A DNA stretch of 64,000 nucleotides from NCBI GenBank assembly GCA_022432975.1, contig CM039502.1, forward strand, positions 28,311,205 to 28,375,204. The letters are read 5' to 3'. How positions within the stretch are numbered: position 1 is the stretch's first letter; every line of letters starts with the position of its first letter. A program made the translations under genes and the position numbers. Under the pieces are notes generated by a model. It had not been told where the DNA came from. It was given only the letters and a program-made list of their open reading frames with translations, and ran no database searches. This document shows, in pieces, positions 33,745 to 45,311 of the stretch. The stretch comes from Begonia masoniana (taxonomy: Eukaryota > Streptophyta > Magnoliopsida > Cucurbitales > Begoniaceae).

Positions 33745-36700
33745 ATGGAGGATCCTCGAAGCTGGCCTTGCCAAACCTGTGGAAGCGTGGGCTTCTCTGA
33801 TGGCTTTGACGGCTTCTTCTACTGCCTCCGCTGTGGTTCTCAGGCCGACGACATGATCGAGACCGGCGTCGCGGATGAGGATCTCGTTCACATGGACGGC
33901 GAAACCGGTGGCCGTATGTACATGAGCAGACACATTCGCCGCCAACAGTCGGCTATCAAAGTCGAGCCAATTTCCCAACATGAAGCCTCCACCATTCAAT
34001 CTCAGTTCTGGAATTCCCTCGCCCTAGACAATGACCACGGCGCCATTCCTGACGAAACAAAACGGGAGCCTGAAATCGTTTTGCCTGACGATGCAGTGGG
34101 ACCTATTGGGCCGGAGGATTTTGGGATAGGAGGGGGCGGACTTGGTGCTCCGACCTATGATGACTACTCGAACGAGGTAAGGATGAGATATGTGCTGGGG
34201 TTACAGTTGGTGATTGAGTTTCAGTGCGAGGTCTTAGTGAGAGAGTTCAAAGTTAGCCCTTTGATATGTGGTTTGGCTGCAACTATTTGGTTGAGGTTTG
34301 TAGCTGCCAGTAGGGTTTTTGACGATGAATGGGTCTATCAGACAATTCAAGACTCTGAGAATCAGCATCAAGGTTTAGGTCCATTACCTCTTGAAAAATA
34401 ATAGATATAACTTGATTTTTCTTAAATTTATTTAACTTGCTACGTTGTTTGAAGTGATTTTTCTTGTTCTTAACTAAGCCATCTGGGACGTTGACGATCA
34501 TTATAATCCATCCCTCGTAGCAAGGGGAGGATACCTGACTGGTTATAAACCAACGTGCCTGGCGAGGAGCTCCACCATTTTTTTTTTTTCTTGTGGTCGA
34601 GAAAGCTTTATTGCTAAACAAATTGAATATATTGCACCATTCCCATTTCAATCAGTGCTGCTGTTTTGTCTAGTTTCCATTTGCATGAAAAAAATAGCCA
34701 TGGTTGAGAAAGCTTTTATTGCTAAACAAATTGAATACATTGCACAATTCCCATTTCAAATAATGCTGCTATTTTTTTTTTCTGATTCTAAGTTTCCATT
34801 TGCCTGAGAAAAATAACCAGTAGAGTTGACTTCTTATGGTGAATTGGATGGACGAGCCTACAAAAATATTCCTTTTATGATCAAATTATATTGTTTTCAA
34901 CATTAGTATTGAGAGCTCAGCATGGTTTTGCCTTTTGTCCAAAATTTTCTGAGTTAATGTTTCATCGGATTTCATTATCACGAGAGGGTTGCATTACTTT
35001 TAATTTTTAAGTCTTTATTGTCAGAGGAGCCTTCTTTTGCCTAGTTGTTGTCTTTGGACAAATTAATAGTTTACATTTTTTGTCATTCCTTTAATGCGTC
35101 TTGTAGGTGGAGGTTTATTTAGAGTAGAGAGAAATAGTTATGAATATAGGACCTAATTTGCTAAGCCGGTGTTGAGCATTTTGATTTCTATTAATTTACC
35201 TAACCATTTGTGTTCCATTCAAACATATATATAATGATGGAAAGACCATTATGGTTACTGCTGTCTTCGCGCTTCTGATTTTTGTTATTTTGTTTTAAAT
35301 CCCTTGTTTCAGGAGATCCACAAGATGTAAAGCCTGTTCCTAAATTCAGAGAAGAGCCCCACAATTTGTACGGTGAGAGGGCAATTATGATATGGTTTAG
35401 GTCATTACGAAAGAGGATTCCTTTATCATGTTCTTTAAGCATTGTTTTTCTGGCTTGTCACATTGCTAGGGAAACGATCTTACCCACTGACATAGAGAAG
35501 TGGTCTCTTGAGGGAAAACTTCCTTATTTTGCTGCATTCATTGAAATCGAAAAACATATTGGACAGACATCAAGTGCGTGTCCTATAAGTTCAATGTTTA
35601 TGTTCAGACCATCAAGAGTTCCACCTTTACAGCAACTAGAATCTTTTGCAGCCTCAATTGCCCACATTATAGGATTAAATTTACCTCCTGTCAACTTCCA
35701 CGCCATTGCATCTAGATATCTTAATAAGTTGGCTCTTCCTTTGGAGAAGATCCTTCCTCACGCTTGTCGCATATGTGATTGGTCAATGCCTCCTAATTTG
35801 TGGTTATCCACAAATGAATTGAGGCTTCCTACTCGCGTTTGTGTGATGTCGATTTTGATTATATCAATCAGAATTTTGTATAACCTCCATGGTTTCGGGT
35901 ACTGGGAGAAGAGCTTGTCAAATGAAAACACAACAGAGTCAATACCTATGGATTGTTCTGCCATGGAAGATGGTGATTTGGGAACTACTTCTGGTTCACA
36001 GTTTGATGGTTCATGCGCGAGGGACACTAGAAACTCCTCACATTTGCAAGCATCTGAGTTTGATGCTGCAGAGCTTCTTCAGAAGTTGGAAGCTAGATAC
36101 GAAGGGATTGCTGATAGCTACGGTAAGATTTCATTGTAATTTCATATTGAAAATGATGGAATTTTTAAATTGGAACTTTCCATTTTTTTATATAAAAAAT
36201 TGAAACTTCGACTTTACTTCACTTTCTATACACATTTTGTTTCTTATCAAACCAAAAAAAAAAAAAAAGTCATTTACAATATAGGTGCTGCTTATGTTTA
36301 AAGTAAGAAAAGGATGTAAGTCATCTTGTTTTGCATTGCAAGGTGCTATACCTAATGTGGTCTTGGGTGTTAAAGTTGGCATAGTGTTCGCTGAGTGATC
36401 CCACTGACTGTTAAGAGTGAGTGCTCTGTTTGAATGGAAGGGTTTTGGGAGGGGAGGATATGAATAATGTCTAAGGTCGATCCAGGCTGCTCATATAGGG
36501 TGATTTGGAGCAAGAGGATAAAGTATTTTTGAAAATGGGCCTTCGAATTTCTTTATGTGATGCCTTGTGTTTTTGTGGGGAGTGGAGTGGGTATATTTTT
36601 TTTTTCTAGTTTTGAGCTTTGTACTTTATTTTTTTTTTGTAGTTTTCTCCTCGATTTTTCACAATTCATTTCCTTTATAACAGAACATTCTTACCAATAA

Positions 36701-37612
36701 AAGAGGAAAACTTCTTATTTATGAAATTTAGTTACTCTTGGATCTCTCTCTCATTGAAAATTTGTTAATCTAATGCCAGAGTATTCCAAGGATCTACCAT
36801 CATATCTCCAATATTGTAAGGACGTTGTCTTTGCTGGATTGGAAACTTCCTTTGAAGATCGCGAGGAAGAGAGGTTAATAGACCAATTTTGGGATTATTA
36901 TAAAAAAGAAAAGGTAAAATTCTACCTCTAATCTTCATCCCATTATTGAGGTTTTCTTTTTGGTTGGTGGCTTGATTTCTAACTATGTAGTAATTCATAA
37001 ATGTTCTTCTCTTTCAATATACTTGTTTCACAGGATTTTGATCCAACAGAAGACTTGGGACTGAAAGATGCCACCACTTTAACTGCAAAGAGATCAAGAG
37101 ATGACGAATACTTCAATAATGGTGTTTCTAAACAAAACAAAAAGTTAAGAGATGATCAAACTTCAGCTGTAGATCATTCAGAGACGAGTCAATCTTCTCA
37201 AAGTACACAGGACGACCAAAACCCAAGTTTTGAATCTCCAGTAGAAGCAACAAAAGTCGAAGCAATTAGGCGGATTAAAATCGACATGGAGGAAAAGAGG
37301 TTCTCTTACATCCTACCAAGGTCCAATCTAAAAAGACTCGATTATCTTCACTACGCCAGGAAGAGGAACCAAGGAGCATTGGCTTATGCTGCTCACGCTG
37401 ATTATTATATACTTCTTCGTGCATGCGCGCGTGCAGCTCAAGTTGATGTCCGGATTATGCACACCAGTGTGTTAAGTCTTGAGAAGAGATTGTCATGGCT
37501 AGAGAACAGAATCAACATCTCCCTCCATCAAACTTTCCCTCATATTTCTTGCCAGTTTTGTAGTGATGTGCCGGAAAATGAGGATGATGATACAGTTGAT
37601 CTTTCGAATTGA
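33745..37612 (+). CDS. TAF1B: TAF1B/Rrn7-like RNA polymerase I core-factor subunit (4 exons, 716 aa)
   Basis: Exons 33745-34372, 35313-36122, 36780-36913 and 37034-37612 join in frame with GT-AG introns to give 716 codons plus TGA. The N-terminus has a zinc ribbon (C9-x2-C12 and C27-x2-C30; CQTCGS, YCLRCGS), followed by an acidic linker and cyclin-like helical regions (EFKVSPLICGLAATIWLRF, LSIVFLACHIARETILPTDI). This is the layout of TAF1B/Rrn7, a TFIIB-like nucleolar factor that recruits RNA polymerase I to rDNA promoters; the Arabidopsis member is known as MEE12. The ATG at 33745 begins MEDPRSWPCQTCG, two residues before the ribbon, as expected; the same frame is open upstream but is LTR-derived before 33620. 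Exon 4 is hydrophilic then conserved (LDYLHYARKRNQGALAYAAHADYYILLRA). It looks functional. The copia LTR ends about 125 bp upstream of the ATG. Confidence 0.9.
34373..35312 (+). other. TAF1B intron 1
   Basis: Donor GTTTAGGT after CATCAAG, acceptor TTGTTTCAG before GAGATCC. It is AT-rich, with a short direct repeat of GAGAAAGCTTTTATTGCTAAACAAATTG-type sequence (about 34598-34780). No other feature is seen. Confidence 0.8.
36123..36779 (+). other. TAF1B intron 2
   Basis: Donor GTAAGA, acceptor AATGCCAG. It is T-rich, with poly-A/T runs; no embedded element recognised. Intron 3 (36914-37033) is 120 bp with donor GTAAAA and acceptor TTTCACAG. Confidence 0.8.
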
Positions 37613-38213
37613 ACCTATATTTTTGTTTATTGACAAAAGGTTAGTTATTACACCAGGAGAAAAGAGTATTTTGGTTATTGGCTGAGAAATCGTCATATGA
37701 TTCATTCATCTTTTAACTTGCTATTACTGTTAACGTTGACAAATAATGGAAAATGGTGTCTGAAAATGTTTTGAGATTCTGTGTATTACATTTTAAGAAC
37801 AGAATTTAATTTTTGGTGCTTTGTATTTTTTTAATTAGTTATAATCAATGTGTAGTTTTTATGTAGGAGAAACTAGTGTTTTTTCTCCACGTATTGTTGT
37901 GCACATGTCAAATTTTGTCTTTGTATCAAATACAGTCTATCTAAATTTTTCATTTTAAATTATAGTAATGCATGTGGATCTTTTAAAGTTACAAATTGTT
38001 AAGCATAGATCAAAACACAAATTCAAGGTTCTTAAAGAATTACGTGGAAACTCGATTTTCAAACTCCAACGAGGATCATTCACATTGTTATTGGACAAAG
38101 AATTCTTCAATTTCTCTCCGATGAAAATCATATTTTTCGTAGTTTCAGAAAAATGTGTTGCGTCATAAATAGACCTTTGGTGCTCTTTAAAGAGGTATGT
38201 ATCTATCATTCTA
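37613..38213. other. TAF1B 3' flank
   Basis: AT-rich DNA downstream of the TAF1B stop. It presumably includes the 3' UTR; no clear poly(A) signal assignment is possible. The small ORFs here show no domain. Confidence 0.5.
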
Positions 38214-38595
38214 TTATGGTTCTCCATCTCGCACTTCACTTGGTGGCACTTCACTCGATATTTTTGTCGGTCAGAACCCTTGACCAGAGAGCCATAACAT
38301 AGTGGGTCTCATACTCTACCAACAACATGACTTAATATCCAATAATTTCATAATGAAAGAATTCGAACCATATATCTCTCCTTTGTGGGAGATCATTTAA
38401 TCAAGTGGTCATGATGATGTCTCCACAAGGAGAGATGCATGGTTCAAATCTACCATAGTGAAATTATTAGAGATTAAACTCTGCTGTTGGTGGGGTATAG
38501 AACACACCATGTTATAACTTTCTAGTCGAAGATTCTGAACGGCAAGAAGGCCGAGTGAAGTGCCACCGAGTGAAATGCGAGGTAGAAAACCATAA
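38214..38595. mobile_element. Foldback (whole-length inverted repeat) element, about 382 bp
   Basis: The left arm from TTATGGTTCTCCATCTCGCA and the right arm ending TGCGAGGTAGAAAACCATAA are imperfect reverse complements. The match continues inward (CACTTCACT..GGTGGCACTTCACTCG; CATAACATAGTG/ACCATGTTAT; CCAATAATTTCA/TGAAATTATT; CTCTCCTTTGTGG/CCACAAGGAGAG) to a small loop near 38400. This is the structure of a foldback MITE. The pairing extends almost the full length, so a transcript would form one long hairpin. No clear target duplication was identified. It lies between the convergent 3' ends of TAF1B and eIF4E, possibly in the eIF4E 3' UTR. Confidence 0.75.
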
Positions 38596-38741
38596 CAAAT
38601 TCATACAAAATTCCTCACAAAAAGAGAGAAATCTAAATAAGCATGTGCCATTGAGTGAAATACGGGTTTCACTCGGTGGAGAACCATAACAAATTTATAC
38701 AAGATTCCTCACAAAATGAGAGAAATCTAAAGAAGCATGAA
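38586..38741. repeat. 56-bp direct repeat beside the foldback
   Basis: ACCATAACAAATTCATACAA with the following CACAAAAAGAGAGAAATCTA block (38588-38644) recurs at 38686-38741, separated by another partial arm (GAGTGAAATACGGGTTTCAC). It looks like a local duplication of the foldback edge plus flank. Confidence 0.75.
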
Positions 38742-38805
38742 AGCACATGCACGTTTTCCAACAACAAAAAAGAAACCTACATGCATGGAGTTGCCGACTT
38801 TAAAA

Positions 38806-41461
38806 TCATATTGTGTACCGATTCTTCGCGCTTCTGTCATATTTCATAGCATCGTCCTGGAAGCATAACATGGAATGAGATACCACATACAATTTAGATA
38901 TTTCATCTTCATGTGTGGATCATAAACAAATTACTTACGTGGACTATGAATCCTATGCTGTCGTTGTAATCAAGGAACTCCTTCCATTGTTTCCCAATGC
39001 TAATCTGCAGTAAAAAGAAAAGAAAAAGCAATCGAGACATCAAACTAGCTTTATAAGTATCCCCTCGAGTATTTTCTTTCACTTTTAGTAATCCGTCCCA
39101 GAGTTAATTGCAGTAATTATACCATTAAACTAATGTATTTTCATATCAACAAACTTCTGTGAATTTTCGCATCCAAGTGTACTTCAATCCACCCACCCAC
39201 CCACCATCCCTTTCTCATGAGAAGAGAGAGAGAGAGAGACAGAGGAGAAGATGATGTCTTTACTGAAAAATTACCACAAGTGGGCACCAGAAGGGAGACA
39301 ATGAAAGCCTTACTTCACCCTTACTTTTGTCATTCTTAAGTAGCGGTTGGAAGATGTGATTTTAATAGCAAATCATAAGGTTTTTCCTTATTATTGCTAA
39401 TACGTGTAGTTGTTGACATGAGCTATGGGTAAATATAAACTATTATAAAGTGAAAATACAATTCACCATTATCCTAGTCAATATAGTTTTAACACAGGCA
39501 AGCTCAAAAAACAGAGCAACATAACATCAAATTGTCTTCTTTGTTAATCGGTAATAAAAAAAATTCTGTACTAAGAGAAAGAGCTCAAACCAAAACAACC
39601 ACAGAAAGCTTCTTATATACACCATATCTATGTTCCCACTACTATAGAGATTGACAAAAATGATCTATCTCTCAGAAAATAGCGAGATAAAATATACAGA
39701 TTATTTAACAATATAATTACCTGAGCATCTTTGTTAGAAGCATTCTTGGTCCAAAGAGATACCTTTTCCTCTTTGGGTCGAACATTAACCACAACTCCAC
39801 AAATTTCATCACCATGATCAAACTGTTCCCCAATCATATCAAGCAACTGGTGCCAATACAATCAGTTAAAGAAACAACAACAATCTATGATATCTTATTC
39901 AGTTCTAAGTACAAAGAGATTCCAGAAAATACCGTAAACAGCCAACCGTTATCGGATTTCCCTCTTTGGTAGCTTACAGTCCATTTTCCTCCATTGGCAC
40001 AAACAGGGTCCTCCCACTTTGGTTCAATGTTATATTTGAAACAATACAAGTCTGCTCTAACTGCTAACTTGCTAGGACGATGAATATTATTGTAGACACT
40101 GAAGGCAAAATGAAATTTATGAAAAAATGAGTTGGTAGTTGTAGGGAAAAATTAAGGATAAAGGATTAAGAGGACCTTCCATGGAAAAATTTGGATATCT
40201 ATTAAAGCAATTAAAAACAAGCCCAAGCAAATGCCATACTATTAACTAAACAAAAATGTCAGTTCAGAATAGTTGGAAGATATGAAAAATAGTAATTATA
40301 TGCTTCCTGGATATATTACAAAGAATCTAATCTTCACTCCCTAAAAGTAACTTTTCAGGCACAGGTAAAATGCTCAGGACTCAATAAAACACCACTTCAA
40401 AGTTTTCAGTACATGATGAAGGTCAAGATAATAGCCAACTCAGACCATTTCTATCATGATGAATCAAAATTTGTATACATAATAGATGTCCTAGAAAAGG
40501 AGTAAGAAAATGCTCTCAAGTGGTCAGTTTTCCCTATAAGGAATATTCGGCCTAACCTATAGTTCTAACACAAAAAATTATGCCAATCGAAAAAGTTAAA
40601 ACAATGGAATTTACGTCCAGGTGCACCCCATCGAAAATCATTCCATTTCTTGCATTCCAAATAAACCAAAATAAACACTGAGGCACGGATTTATAGATAT
40701 CCTCCTTGGCCAAGGTATTTCCCTGCTTCCATTCTCCCAAAACCTTTTAACCCAACACCCAAGACAACAAGGCATACGCAATAAGGAAATGCAACAAATG
40801 ATTGTCAGCGTCATCTTCCCCTTTCTTGCACATAATGCAACAGTTACGATGAGTAGAAACCTTCCTTTTCACTCTCTCTTGTTCTTATAGCAATCTTCTC
40901 AATCCAGAGTTTTGATGTTTCCTTCTTCAATATTCCCACTTTTATATGAACGTTATTAAATAACGGTTTCCAGAAAACTAAAATAACTGAAACAAAATTT
41001 TAATCCTTCCTCCTTAACCCATAAGGAGCCAGAAACTTCCACTCCATACAATGATTTCAAACTTGCATTTCTCTATTGGGACAATCAAGAAATCGAACTT
41101 CTCGTTTACCATACAGAATAAAGAGAAAACAGAACAATTAGCGTCAAAAAGGCATACAAGAAGATCATTACCCCCAGAACTCCTCAACAGTAGCGAGAGT
41201 GTAGATCGGGCGAATAGAGCTACCCCAAGCAGCCTGCTTGTTTTTAGCAGAAGGGCTATCAAACCAAAAAGTCCAAGAATGCTCAAGAGGGTGCAGATGG
41301 TAAACTAAACCCGCAGATTGCTTTGATGACGTTGAGTCTGCGTCTCCTACAATCTCTCCCTCCTCCAGCTCCCCATCTTCTTCATCACTGCCTCGAGCCC
41401 TAGGTACGGCGATGATCTCGTCCTCGTTGCCGGCAGAATTGACTGCCTCTTCCACGACCAT
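38806..41461 (-). CDS. eIF4E: Eukaryotic translation initiation factor 4E (5 exons, 232 aa)
   Basis: Exons on the minus strand are 41461-41172, 40098-39933, 39846-39721, 39004-38939 and 38856-38806; all introns are GT-AG and the joined frame is 232 codons plus TGA. The product has the variable acidic N-terminus ([12 protein letters not shown]) and the conserved core: [61 protein letters not shown]. By family knowledge, W79 and W125 stack on the mRNA cap with E126 hydrogen bonding, and W96 belongs to the eIF4G-binding face. It acts in the cytoplasm in eIF4F. Sequence near the ends (MVVEE start) fits eIF4E rather than eIF(iso)4E. In crops this gene is a known recessive resistance locus to potyviruses. 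Nothing is broken. Confidence 0.93.
40552..40960 (-). pseudogene. LINE (non-LTR retrotransposon) relic in eIF4E intron 1
   Basis: The minus strand encodes [20 protein letters not shown], then after a stop [17 protein letters not shown]. This is the zinc-binding domain found after RT in plant LINEs (C-x2-C...H...W-x-I-W-x-x-R-N). Stops and small indels show it is old. It lies in the 1073-bp first intron in the same orientation as the gene. Confidence 0.7.
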
Positions 41462-41810
41462 CTTGTTTCTCTAACTTTCTTGGCCTTTCCCGTTCGCTTC
41501 CCGCCCGGTGGTTTCTTCGTCGGGAAGATATGGGAGTGGGTGTGAAGGGTGTCACAGTTGCAGTTCTAGGTTTTATACCTGAAATTGTTTTCGACTATTT
41601 CTTCTAAAAATAGTGGGTCGAGAAACACAAAAATTAATAAGAAAATTTTCTTAACTCTGTTAAAAAACAAAAGTAACACAAATAACAGGCAAAAATAAAC
41701 ATATGAGTATTATTACAGTCAAGAAGGAGCACATTTGAGTCTTTTCATGAGCTTCTTATTGTAAAATTCGAGAAGATAAACAATTACGCTTGGATTCTTT
41801 GGTGACTTCA
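41462..41810. promoter_or_regulatory. eIF4E upstream region
   Basis: DNA immediately upstream of the eIF4E start. The first 110 bp are GC-rich and pyrimidine-rich (on the minus strand purine-poor leader-like), then AT-rich. No TATA box can be assigned with confidence. Confidence 0.4.
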
Positions 41811-42320
41811 GAGCACAGCTACGCCGGTTCGGGCGCTACTGCACTCTCCCTCTACAAGGCATTCATTCGGTAGAGCGCTGATGCACTGCAAAATAAAATG
41901 GGTGCACCAACAGTGAGTCTTTGACTTGTGCTACTTTGTGGGGGTGCTATTGCGTTGGCTTGGGCACAATACTGCTCAGGTTCTGTTTGGAGTGCTAGCT
42001 TGGGCGCACCAGCGTCGAAAACCTGTAAGGGAGCTTAGATGTGTCCGTTTCTAGGCGCCACTGCACTGAGACCATGTTTGTAGCGCTGGCTCGAGCGCAG
42101 TAGTGCCAAGTCTCTACTAGAAGTCATCATGTTTGAGCACAATTGCATCAATTTGGGCGTTACTACTAAGACTCTCTGTTAGATGACTTGTAAGTATGGA
42201 TGCTACTACACTAGCTTGGATGCAGTAGAGCTGGAATATGAACACTGAGAGCGCTAGTTTTGGGCAAGGTAGTGCTCAGTCTATGACCAGACTCATTGCT
42301 CCTGCGATGGTGCCCAATGC
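41811..42320. repeat. Degenerate GC-rich tandem repeat
   Basis: About 8-10 imperfect copies of a 55-75 bp motif with cores like GGGCGCTACTGCACT, GAGCGCTGATGCACTG, GGGCGCACCAGCG, GGCGCCACTGCACTGAG and GAGCGCAGTAGTGCC. Both orientations of the GCGC...CAGTAG core alternate. It has no coding potential and is unlike the AT-rich surroundings. 42321-43011 is AT-rich DNA in which I see nothing. Confidence 0.55.
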
Positions 42321-43011
42321 TACAATGCTCATGGTATTTTGTTGAAGCATTTTTTTTTTTTGGGAGCAGTATTTGGAGCTCTAATGTGCGATCTCGACAG
42401 CACTGCTATGCTTCCTCTTTAGGACTGCACAACAACTTTGTCTGTCTGTGCCACGTCGCTATGCTCATATGTTCCTCACACCGTTTGAAATATGCATTTT
42501 TTATGATTGTTTTTTGTGCAATTGATATATTTGGATATCTTACATTGGAAAATGAATTGATCAAAGCAACATGCTAACAAATTAACCTCTCTTGCCTAGA
42601 TCAATTTGTTTCAATGTGTTAAAGTTGTGACATGTAGTTATACCTTTATCAGCTGACGCAAAGAAAAGTTGATATTTTGTTTAATTATATATACTATTTG
42701 CAATATTTAAGATGCGATAGTTGTTAGGTTGTTTGTGGATATTGAATCAGTTAAAAGATAAACTTTTTGTTTGACAGGTTTTATTATCAATGTTAGTTCA
42801 CTAGACCAAATTATCATTTGCAGGTAAACAAAAAATTAAGTATTGATGTCGTGTTTGATTTCTTGTGATGGAACGCACTAATAATCTCTGAGCCATTATG
42901 AATTAATGAAATGTATATTTATTGTTGTTGTGAGCTTACTTTGTGTTATTTTTTTACTTTGTTAATTCAATTCTTTTACTGCTAGTATATCTATATATGT
43001 TTAATTACATT

Positions 43012-44890
43012 TCGGTACTTAACAACAAGAACTTTAAAGTTTTTAAAGAAAACATTAAGATAGCTCTCCACTGCTTTGATCTTGATTATGTATTAAAGAG
43101 AAAATTGTAGGATCGTATTTGTCTAAGAGGGGGGTGAATTAGACTTTTTAAACTTAATTTGTTAATCTAATCAATTTCTCTCTTATGTTCAACTGATAAG
43201 AAAACAATAAATAATCAAACAATAAAAATGAGAGAGAGAGAGATTGACACCACAGTTTTTAACTTGCCTACGTCCACGCTTCAAGGCTTCCCCTTGAAGA
43301 TTCTTTCCTTCTCCTCACGAGAAAATCAGATCGAACTTTCCGGGCATCGATCTACTGCCTTTACAACAACTTGATTGCTCTTCACGGGCGACAATCCACA
43401 GCCTTTACACTTTTACAATAGGATGTAATTTTTTCAGCACACCCTACACTCTCTCAAAAATCAAATCTCAAGTTTCAGAGTAGAGACATGTAGAGAAAAA
43501 TATAGAGTATTGCTTGAATATGGCTCATTAGGGTTTCAAGATTAATTTTAGAAAAAGTTCTTTTTCCGAGCTACTTTCTCCTCTTTTATACTTTGTCAGT
43601 AATCGGCTTCAATACTTGAATGTTTCTTTCTGGATATGGAAAAATATTACCGTTGGAGAAGCATCCGTACTTAGACAGCTAGCCGTTGCGTTTTGCAGTT
43701 GCTTTCGTGCTTCGCCATTAATGGACAGGAGTTAAAGCTCTGGACGACTATCACTGTAGCTTCGTGGTAATTTAAATTTGGCGGAAAGTACTGTTTACCG
43801 GATGACTTCGCCTTTGGAGACCAACGGTGTATGTTGATTTTGAAAATCTAACGGTGGATGTCTTCAGAAGTTACTGTTCACCGGATGACTTCGCCTTTGG
43901 AGACCAGCGGTGTATGTTGATTTTGAAAATCTAACGGTGGATGTCTTCAGAAGTTACTGTTCACCGGATGACTTCGCCTTTGAAAAACCATCGGTGGATG
44001 TACCTATAAAATGCTTGAACCGCCATCGGTAGATGTGACTTTATAATTCTTGAACCGATATAGTTCACAGGTGGAAGTCTTCAAAGGTTACTATTCAGCG
44101 GTTGATGTCTTCAGAAACTTCAGCGGTGGATGTTGAACTCTGTCGTTTAGCTAGCAGTGGGTGTGTTCTTTGTCGTTTAGCTAGCGGTGGATGTGTTCTT
44201 TGAATTCCACCGGTGTATGTGCAATTTTATCGTTTAGCTGGCGGTGGATGTGTTCTTTGAATTCCAGCGGTGGATGTGCAATTTTGTCGTTTAGCTAGCG
44301 GTGGATGTAAACTTTGAATGCCAGCGGTGGATGTACACTATTTTCTGCTATGTTATGCTATCACACCCTGAACACTTAACAGAATTGTTAACCAACTAAA
44401 ATACCCTTTTCAAATGGCATTTTCACTGAAGATTTCGAAACATATATATAAGGGACAATATTTAACTTATTAATCAATTTATTAATCTCATATAGTTAAC
44501 TTAATCAAATTACACACAATGGAAAACACATCATCAAGAACATTGTTAGACTTAAATATGAGTTAAGTCAACAAAAATGTCCTTCACCTCTTTCGGCATC
44601 TAACAACCTCAATGACAAAAGGAAGCTATAGAGAGGTGGGATCATTCTAACATGATAAGCATAATAATCATGCAGCATTTAGGGGCACTATGTCCAATGA
44701 AACTAATGCTACAAGTTTCCTTCAAGAAATTAAAGATCATTTCATAAAGAACAAGAAGATTGAGACAAGTATGTGCTTAGCCAATCTTGTGTCATTTAAG
44801 TATAAGGGAAAATAAAACATTTGAGAGTACATCATGAAACTATCTCACTTTGCTTTGAAATTAAAAGCTCTTAAGTTTAAGTTGTTAGCT
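43012..44890 (+). pseudogene. Copia gag relic split by a solo LTR
   Basis: Before the solo LTR the plus strand reads NFKVFKENIKIALHCFDLDY. After it (from 44579) come RWDHSNMISIIIMQHLG, NATSFLQEIKDHFIKNKKIE, CLANLVSFKYKGK and EYIMKLSHFALKLKALK, with stops and frameshifts. This is the UBN2-type gag of a copia element unlike Copia-2. No RT or integrase follows, so only a gag fragment remains. Confidence 0.75.
43106..44573 (+). mobile_element. Sirevirus-family solo LTR (1468 bp), TSD AAAAT
   Basis: Termini TGTAGGATCG and TTAAGTCAACA match the Sirevirus LTR at 6686-8058, as do internal blocks (CTAAGAGGGGGGTGAATTAGA, GCCTACGTCCACGCTTCAAGG, TTCACGGGCGA). It is flanked by AAAAT (43101-43105 and 44574-44578). 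There is no primer-binding site or internal DNA, so this is a recombination product. Its array differs: repeats of AGCGGTGGATGT and CACCGGATGACTTCGCC at 43795-44345 replace the CATCGGCAGATG array. Confidence 0.95.
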
Positions 44891-45311
44891 TAGTATGTAT
44901 TAAGCTTAATTGTTTTGATTATTAATATAATTAATGAAATATTAATGCTACGTTAATGATAATTGTGTATTGATGAATGGGTATTTGGAGTTTTTAATAT
45001 TTTTACTTGAGTCATTGTAGAAATTCTTAAATTTACATGTGGGACTTAACAAAAAACGATTTGAAAAATTTCAAAGTATAGACTGTCAGGGCGCCCTAAG
45101 ATGAGATGTGCAAGTTCGTTCTCGAGTCATGTGCAGAATGGAAGATTCTGCAGACGCCTAGTTCCGAGAGTTGTTTTGATCGCAGACATCCGAACCGGAA
45201 GTCCAGTCTACAACGTCAAACCATTTGAGAATAGAAATACAGATGCCTAGACTTAAAGAGTAGACTTCCGCAACAAATGCCCGGAGGAACCTACAAAAGC
45301 TCAGTCCCAAG
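44891..45311. other. Unassigned DNA left of the 609-bp repeats
   Basis: AT-rich to about 45083, then a GC-richer stretch beginning TGTCAGGGCGCCCTAAGATG that may be the start of an LTR on the plus strand, since the repeats downstream carry a TATA box. No matching other end was found. Confidence 0.4.

Noticed and set aside
41168..41308. Plus-strand ORFs across eIF4E exon 1
   Set aside because: Antisense shadows of the exon.
38806..41461. eIF(iso)4E or nCBP instead of eIF4E
   Set aside because: The N-terminal [10 protein letters not shown] block, [12 protein letters not shown] and five-exon layout fit eIF4E.
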